From Asanoa siamensis (lineage in GTDB: Bacteria; Actinomycetota; Actinomycetes; Mycobacteriales; Micromonosporaceae), in the NCBI RefSeq assembly GCF_016862555.1, contig NZ_BONE01000026.1:41348-105347 (forward strand): 64,000 nt of DNA, written 5' to 3'. The notes beneath the pieces are model-generated. The model saw nothing but the letters and a program-made list of their open reading frames with translations. It made no database searches and was not told the DNA's origin. The translations under genes and the position numbers were made by a program. This document shows positions 59,710-64,000 of this stretch, in pieces; position 1 is the stretch's first letter, and each line of letters opens with the position of its first letter.

Positions 59710-60615
59710 TCACGCCCAGTCCCAGGCGATGCCGAGCACGCCGGAGTCGACCCCGGACGCGATCAGGTGCACCGCGTTGTGCCTGTTCATCGCGAGGTCG
59801 GCGATCGCGTGCCGCCGGTCGGCGAGGTCGAACTGGGCGAACGCCCGGGTCCGCGCGGGCAACGCACCGGGGTGGAACTGCGCCTCGAGCAGGCACTGCT
59901 CGGCCGGGTAGCGGAACCCGAAGGCGAACTCGGAGCAGACCCCGGCGCTCGGGTCGACGAGCCGGCTCTCGAACACCCAGGTGTCGCCGGCCCGCAACGC
60001 CTGCTCGAAGACGAGCTCGTAGACGATCGCGGGCGCGTCGGGATGCACGAGCCGCCGGCCGACGCGGCAGTTGCGCAGGGCCCGGGTCCGCACGAGCCGC
60101 GGGTCGCAGTCACGATCGCCGTAGAACCGGGCGACGTACCGGTCGACACCGTCCCGCCGGGCGCGGATGGCCTTGCGCACCCACATGCCGGCGAACCGCC
60201 CGTCCTCGTCGAGGTCGACCCGCTGCTGAATGCTGACGATCTCGATGTCCCCGGGCCGCGAGTCGGCGACGGCGTCGAGCAGCTCGGCCACGGGCCCGAT
60301 GTCGGCCAGCCGCCCGCGCGCCCCGTCGTCGAGCAACCGCGCGAGCCCTCCCACGGGCACGCCGAGCACGGCTTCGAGCGCGCCGACGACATGCCCGTCG
60401 ACGGGCCGGCTACGCCCGTTCTGCCAGTCGCTGAGGCTCGACAGCCCGATCGACACACCGCGCCGCGCGAGATGCACCCGCACCCGGTCGAGCGTCAGCC
60501 CCCGCTCCCGGATGGCCCGCCGAAGAGCGATATGAAATGGCCCGGTGCACAACACACTGTCGAGTTCGGATGGGAACATCGCACCCCGCGTCCACTGGCC
60601 ATTGATGATGGTCAT
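59710..60615 (-). CDS. XRE-type helix-turn-helix regulator with unknown C-terminal domain
   Basis: 301 residues. The HTH is near 30-75 (ALRRAIRERGLTLDRVRVHL; GVSIGLSSLSDWQNGRSRPV). The remaining 200 residues form one domain of beta-strand character (IEIVSIQQRVDLDEDGRFAG; RYVARFYGDRDCDPRLVRT; YELVFEQALRAGDTWVFESR) that I do not recognise, common in Micromonosporaceae XRE proteins. ATG 60615 is used; ATG 60579 also gives a complete HTH. It is divergent from the zinc-ribbon protein across a 123-bp spacer and may control it. Confidence 0.8.
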   Translation of the reverse strand: MTIINGQWTRGAMFPSELDSVLCTGPFHIALRRAIRERGLTLDRVRVHLARRGVSIGLSSLSDWQNGRSRPVDGHVVGALEAVLGVPVGGLARLLDDGARGRLADIGPVAELLDAVADSRPGDIEIVSIQQRVDLDEDGRFAGMWVRKAIRARRDGVDRYVARFYGDRDCDPRLVRTRALRNCRVGRRLVHPDAPAIVYELVFEQALRAGDTWVFESRLVDPSAGVCSEFAFGFRYPAEQCLLEAQFHPGALPARTRAFAQFDLADRRHAIADLAMNRHNAVHLIASGVDSGVLGIAWDWA

Positions 60616-60738
60616 TGTAGCGTCGCGCTGCGGACAGCGTGGCGGGCTCGGCGCGTCTACGGCGGGTTACCTGCTCAACGGCATTGATTCAACAGTCCGG
60701 TTTCCTGCCGGTACCGTTATGCGCCAGGCGCCCGTCTC

Positions 60739-61071
60739 GTGGGTCGCAACGAGGAAGATGAGTTGGTGAGCCTTTACAACCTGCTGCTGGTGGAGCTGGG
60801 GTGCCCATGGTGCCACCGGCGTGCCGCGTGCGAGGTGGAGTTCAAGCTTGGACTGTTGGACCTTCGGACGTACCGGCTTGGCGACACTCTGCGGTGGGCC
60901 GGCGGGCACGGGAACGAGCCGCTGCGGCGCCCGGACGAGGGCTGCGCCGAGAGCGAGGGCTACACCGTCTGTCCTCACTGCGAGAGGGATTTCTGGGTCC
61001 GTGTCGAGATACGCAACGACCTAATCCTGGCGGTGACGGCCGATCCGGGCCGGCAGGGCTATATCGCCTGA
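60739..61071 (+). CDS. small zinc-ribbon-like protein, unknown function
   Basis: 110 residues from GTG 60739 (GTG 60766 is possible). Two Cys pairs, GCPWCHRRAACE (about 22-33) and VCPHCERDFWV (about 77-87), form a probable zinc ribbon. Between them is a strand-rich region with a Gly-rich turn (GDTLRWAGGHGNEP). Similar small proteins occur in actinomycetes beside regulators, without assigned function. It is the first gene of the less GC-rich right end. The next 295 bp (61072-61366) contain no gene I can support. Confidence 0.65.
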   Translation: MGRNEEDELVSLYNLLLVELGCPWCHRRAACEVEFKLGLLDLRTYRLGDTLRWAGGHGNEPLRRPDEGCAESEGYTVCPHCERDFWVRVEIRNDLILAVTADPGRQGYIA

Positions 61072-61307
61072 CACCAGTCGCAGCGGGGGTTGAGCATGGC
61101 CGCTACGACCGCCGCCTCATCCACTACCGGTGGGCGGCCCCGATCGCGGCAGGTCGGCCAAGGCGCCTATGCCGCCGGCGTCGTACCAGAGCGCCACGAG
61201 ACAACGCAGCTGTCGTGACCGCAGTCGTGGTTAATCGAACACGATCGGCTGTCCTACCCAATATCCGCATCCATGCACCAGGAAGCGCCGGCAGAAAGGA
61301 TCGTGTG

Positions 61308-61352
61308 CCGGCTACGCCTCCGGGAGTTGGATAGCTCCGGTGGCGTAGCCGG
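61308..61352. terminator. long hairpin in the 61072-61366 spacer
   Basis: CCGGCTACGCC-TCCGG on the left pairs with CCGG-TGGCGTAGCCGG on the right, a stem of about 16 bp with one mismatch and a loop of about 13 nt. It lies between the convergent zinc-ribbon and beta-propeller genes and would stop transcription from both sides. It ends 15 bp before the propeller stop. Confidence 0.65.
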
Positions 61353-61366
61353 ACGCGATGGGCTAG

Positions 61367-62551
61367 CTAGTTAGGCTGGCTCGGTATAGCGGTCATGATG
61401 AGGTTGTTGTGCGTCTCGTCCGTCACGCCCGTCGAACCAACTGCCCACTTGATGGAATCGACCCGGGTGGCTTGGATATCAAGAAGGTCACCTGCTTTGG
61501 CATCCGTCGAGGTCTGCACGGACCACGGGCCAGTGGCCCCCCGGGTCAGGATCAGGGGGCTACGATCGTCGTGGCCGCCGGCGCCCAGCTCCGCACCAGC
61601 GACGAACACGTTGCCAAGGCCGTCGACCGCCACCGCGTTGAGCTCCGCCGCGGCGACTGGAACCGACTCTTGTACCCAGACACCGTTTCGCAAGGACGCG
61701 ATCCGCGGACGAGGTGTGGGGTCTTCGCCATCAAAAGTCGAACCCACCGCGATGATGCGCCCGCTGCCGATCGCTTGAACGTCGCTGTACCCGCCGGTGA
61801 TGGTCGCCGGTGGCTGCACCAGCGACCACTTCCGGCCGTCCCAATGGACGAAGTATGGGATGAACCCAGCTTCGCCAAATGCCAAGCCACTAGCCCAGAC
61901 GTCCGTTGAGTTATTGGCGGACACGGATGTCAGCTGCGCGATAAAGGCGTTCGGTGGTTGAGGGACCTCGACCTCCTGCCATGAAAGCCCGTTGTAATGC
62001 TGGGCATGTGGGACCGCCTGCCCCGTCGTTTCGAGGTCGCCGCGATTGCCAACGGCCCACACATCCTCGTTGCCCAGCGCGGCTACAGCGTTGAGGTGCA
62101 GCGGGTTGTCAGGGGTGGCCGCAACATGGCCAACCACCGACCAACCAGATCCCTTCCAAGCCTGGACAACGGATCTGGTGCCGTCGTCGCTCGACCCGAC
62201 GGCCCAAACGTATCCGCCGGGCTTACCACTAACGCCACGCAACCTTGACTGGCCCGGGGAGGGTACGGCTGTCCACGTACGACCATTCCAGCGCGCGGTC
62301 AGCGATGTCACGTCAGCCGAGCCCGCGACCCTCTTACCACCGACTGCCCAGGCGTCCGCAACGGTGAGTGGCAACACGCCAGCGAACTGGTTGGGTGTCT
62401 GCACGCTGGGCCCTGGCACTTCGACCCAGACCTCCGATGCGGATGGAACGGCATGCGCAGGAGCGCTGAGCATCAGCGTGCCGGCCAGCCCGATCGCTGT
62501 CGCGGCGACCCCCCTTACGCGGGCTACCGTTCTGACGGAACCAGTATGCAT
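61367..62551 (-). CDS. secreted seven-repeat beta-propeller protein
   Basis: 394 residues. The signal peptide (1 to about 34) ends SAPAHA. Seven repeats follow, each with a [D/N]-x-W-A-V-G-like core: DAWAVGG, YVWAVGSS, DVWAVGN, DVWASGLA, IIAVGSTF, NVFVAGAEL and KWAVGST. This gives a Kelch- or WD-like seven-blade propeller with no enzymatic motif. It is a probable extracellular binding protein of unknown ligand. Codon use is less GC-biased than in the rest of the window, suggesting acquisition. ATG 62551 begins the signal peptide; GTG 62563 is four codons earlier. Confidence 0.8.
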   Translation of the reverse strand: MHTGSVRTVARVRGVAATAIGLAGTLMLSAPAHAVPSASEVWVEVPGPSVQTPNQFAGVLPLTVADAWAVGGKRVAGSADVTSLTARWNGRTWTAVPSPGQSRLRGVSGKPGGYVWAVGSSDDGTRSVVQAWKGSGWSVVGHVAATPDNPLHLNAVAALGNEDVWAVGNRGDLETTGQAVPHAQHYNGLSWQEVEVPQPPNAFIAQLTSVSANNSTDVWASGLAFGEAGFIPYFVHWDGRKWSLVQPPATITGGYSDVQAIGSGRIIAVGSTFDGEDPTPRPRIASLRNGVWVQESVPVAAAELNAVAVDGLGNVFVAGAELGAGGHDDRSPLILTRGATGPWSVQTSTDAKAGDLLDIQATRVDSIKWAVGSTGVTDETHNNLIMTAIPSQPN

Positions 62552-63096
62552 TTCAGAAACCACCGTTCGCTCGGGTGCGGACCGTCGGAACGCCGTTGCG
62601 ATCCCAGCCGATCCGCACTGCGGTGTTTACCAATGTGAAGCGTGGTCGTTTCATCTCGCCTTCATAATTCAGTCAGGTAGACTGCGAACGCCACCTCTGC
62701 GAGCCAAGCCGGAAGGCGGAAAGACCTCGATATCACCAGTGGGAACAGTTCCGCCGTCATCTGGTTTGGGCAGATGCCTAATGGCCTGGCGATGCGCTGG
62801 CCAGTCAAGTTTTGCACGGCGTAGGGCTAGGTGCGCTCCCCTCGTAGTCCGCCACCCGGGGAAATGCTCGAGACCTGGCATGCGTTCGGCGACCGGGTGG
62901 ACGACCGCGTCTAGTTGCTACTGGGAGCGGCGGATTGCCAACGCGACCATTCCTACGTGGTAGCAAATGGCGGAAGGCGTGGCCCGCGTTGGCGGCCAGG
63001 ACTGTCCGGAGTAGGCCACGCTGGGCGAGGGGTCGCCATCGCGGAGCTGCCCGGGCCCAATGCGGGAGCGCTTGGCTCCGGAGGCCGGCCTAGTTC
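62552..63096. other. 545-bp non-coding or decayed stretch
   Basis: No convincing gene on either strand. Frames are short and start codons lack ribosome sites; composition is lower in G+C than the main body of the window. A pair of TTCAT repeats 11 bp apart (62650 and 62661) lies about 100 bp upstream of the propeller gene. The region may hold its promoter plus fragments of lost genes. Confidence 0.5.
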
Positions 63097-63521
63097 TCAA
63101 ACTATCTCGCTCCACCCCGCCCGTTCAAGCACGTAGACGGCAATGGGTTCGCCAAACCTGCCCACCGCCTCGCCATGCCAGCGCATGCCCAAGCGCTCTG
63201 CAATACGTCGGGAACCGGTGTTGTCACCTTGTAAGCGGGCGACGACACGTTCAGCGCCGAGGCATTCGAACGCCTCATCGCGGATCGCCAACGCCCCTTC
63301 GGTCGCCAAGCCACGCCCGGAGGCCTCCGGACACACCACCAGCCAATCTCGATGTCAGAGGACCGCGCATCGCTGACCGTCAACGCCTGCTGCGCGGTCC
63401 ACGGCTGACCATCGCCGATATACCGGGTAACGCGCGGGTCCGTCGCGAGGCGAACGAAGTCCTGCTCGAACCGCGGATCCCACCGATACAGGAGGAGACG
63501 TTCCGTCTCCAAGATCTTCAT
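63097..63521 (-). pseudogene. frameshifted, internally deleted GNAT (RimJ/RimL-like) acetyltransferase
   Basis: The start is normal: ATG 63521 with an N-terminus MKILETERLLLYRWDPRFEQ and DPRVTRYIGDGQPWT, as in RimJ/RimL-type enzymes. After ALTVSDA it jumps directly to DIEIGWW, missing about 45 residues that normally form the central strands. A 1-nt loss then shifts the frame, and the rest continues in another frame: CPEASGRGLATEGALAI (acetyl-CoA loop), RVVARLQGDNTGSRRIAERL and the C-terminus to the stop at 63097. Two independent lesions show the gene is dead. Confidence 0.78.
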
Positions 63522-63788
63522 GACCACCACTTTCCGGCCACAACAGCACCTACCGGGCCGGGCTACCACGCTCGAACAGAGACCCCGACCTGACCAAGTT
63601 TTTCAACACGCTCTCAGTAGGCGATTAGGTGGTGACTACGGGGGTGGATAGGTGGACGGCACGGATGTGCGGCCGGCTCGGCGGTAAGAGGCTGTCAGGT
63701 GATACCCCAAGCGTGCGAGGACGGCCGCCCGAGCGACAGCGATGTGACCGGGTCCGCGCAGACGGGACCCGGCTCAAAGGAGCATCCA

Positions 63789-64000
63789 ATGATCGATCTG
63801 ACCGCGATGGTTCTGGCTGAAGACGCGACCCGAGAGCACGTCCTCTCAGCCCGCCCGACGGCGCGGGTGCGGCGCGAGCGCTCTTCGCCACAGCGCGGCG
63901 AGGCGATGCGCCGGCTGATGGTGACGGTCCTGCGCCGGCTCGCTGACCGGCTCGAGCCCGTCATCGACACCGCCGACCCGGCAGCCGCGAAGTCAGGCGA
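63789..64000 (+). CDS. hypothetical protein, 5' part (runs off right edge)
   Basis: ATG 63789 is preceded by AAGGAG with 6-nt spacing, an excellent ribosome site. 70 codons are open to the window end with no stop. The sequence begins MIDLTAMVLAEDATREHVLS and contains basic helical segments (RPTARVRRERSSPQ; MRRLMVTVLRRLADRLEPVI), so it is probably a small helical, perhaps nucleic-acid-associated, protein. Family not recognised. Confidence 0.6.
   Translation, partial: MIDLTAMVLAEDATREHVLSARPTARVRRERSSPQRGEAMRRLMVTVLRRLADRLEPVIDTADPAAAKSG

Noticed and set aside
56898..60236. 1112-codon plus-strand frame across the SGNH and protease genes
   Set aside because: Arg-rich, low-complexity shadow; real motifs are in the other frames.
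62669..62881. 70-codon minus-strand frame in the 62552-63096 gap
   Set aside because: No ribosome site and no recognisable pattern; could be a fragment but is not supportable.

Overview
The window is very GC-rich, about 70% or more by eye. GTG and TTG starts are common, spacers are short and stop/start overlaps are frequent. The regulators are actinomycete types (SARP/AfsR, ECF41, STAND ATPases with TPRs, SigB-family partner switching, LacI and TetR). All of this points to the chromosome of a filamentous actinomycete, probably Micromonosporaceae (Actinoplanes-like). That placement is inference from gene types and composition; no marker gene is present. I saw no rRNA, tRNA, CRISPR, transposase, integrase or phage genes.

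Layout. 1-2032: the end of an ABC-2 permease, a GNAT enzyme, a DUF952 protein and an alpha/beta hydrolase. 2089-2162: two near-identical hairpins. 2171-7769 (minus): a secreted GH81 beta-1,3-glucanase with a LacI-type palindrome upstream, and a DUF4062-NB-ARC-TPR STAND protein. 7872-11438: a sigma-region-2-like miniprotein, an ECF41/SigJ sigma factor, a cupin, an epimerase and a CrtC/AttH-like protein. 11404-14819: a TIGR03086 protein, an AraC regulator, an NAD(P)-binding protein and an AI-2E-type exporter. 14935-18854: a tight ABC transporter / histidine kinase / response regulator operon. 18923-23802: an XRE-STAND regulator, a hydrolase, a Gfo/Idh oxidoreductase and an ArsR-VOC pair with a readable promoter and operator. 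23806-25445 (minus): Ku with a long Lys/Ala tail, coupled to a TMEM175-like channel.

25553-30746: a FAD monooxygenase, a ribbon-helix-helix protein between palindromes, a DUF4097 protein, a DrrAB-type ABC exporter and a secreted ricin-fold protein. 30807-34534: a truncated gene, a membrane protein, a TetR/FabF divergon sharing one palindrome, and a UBP zinc-finger protein. 34681-37582: a VOC protein, a methyltransferase and a cytochrome P450 with its 3Fe-4S ferredoxin. 37742-43669: a membrane protein, a decayed F420-type (LLM) oxidoreductase, a LacI regulator, a PRC-barrel/DUF2382 stress protein, a truncated GrpB, a GNAT, an epimerase and a DinB-like protein. 43828-48748 (minus): a nitronate monooxygenase coupled to a secreted M1 peptidase, and HrpB helicase.

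48814-52732: a DUF6328 membrane protein, an EAL-DICT protein, a STAS-HATPase fusion and a SigB-family sigma factor fused to a C-terminal STAS domain. Both STAS domains lack the usual phospho-acceptor serine. This is the most unusual functional module here. 52801-58005: a long hairpin, a SARP/AfsR regulator, and divergently a surface SGNH hydrolase whose upstream region carries three 11-bp-periodic heptamers, the form of a SARP box. 58095-60615: a secreted trypsin-like protease with a ricin domain, and an XRE regulator. 60739-64000: a less GC-rich, decaying tail with a zinc-ribbon protein, a secreted seven-repeat beta-propeller, a broken GNAT gene and a partial gene at the edge.

Recurring themes are secreted polymer-degrading enzymes with lectin domains, several STAND/TPR signalling ATPases, and many small regulators whose DNA sites can be read in the adjacent spacers.
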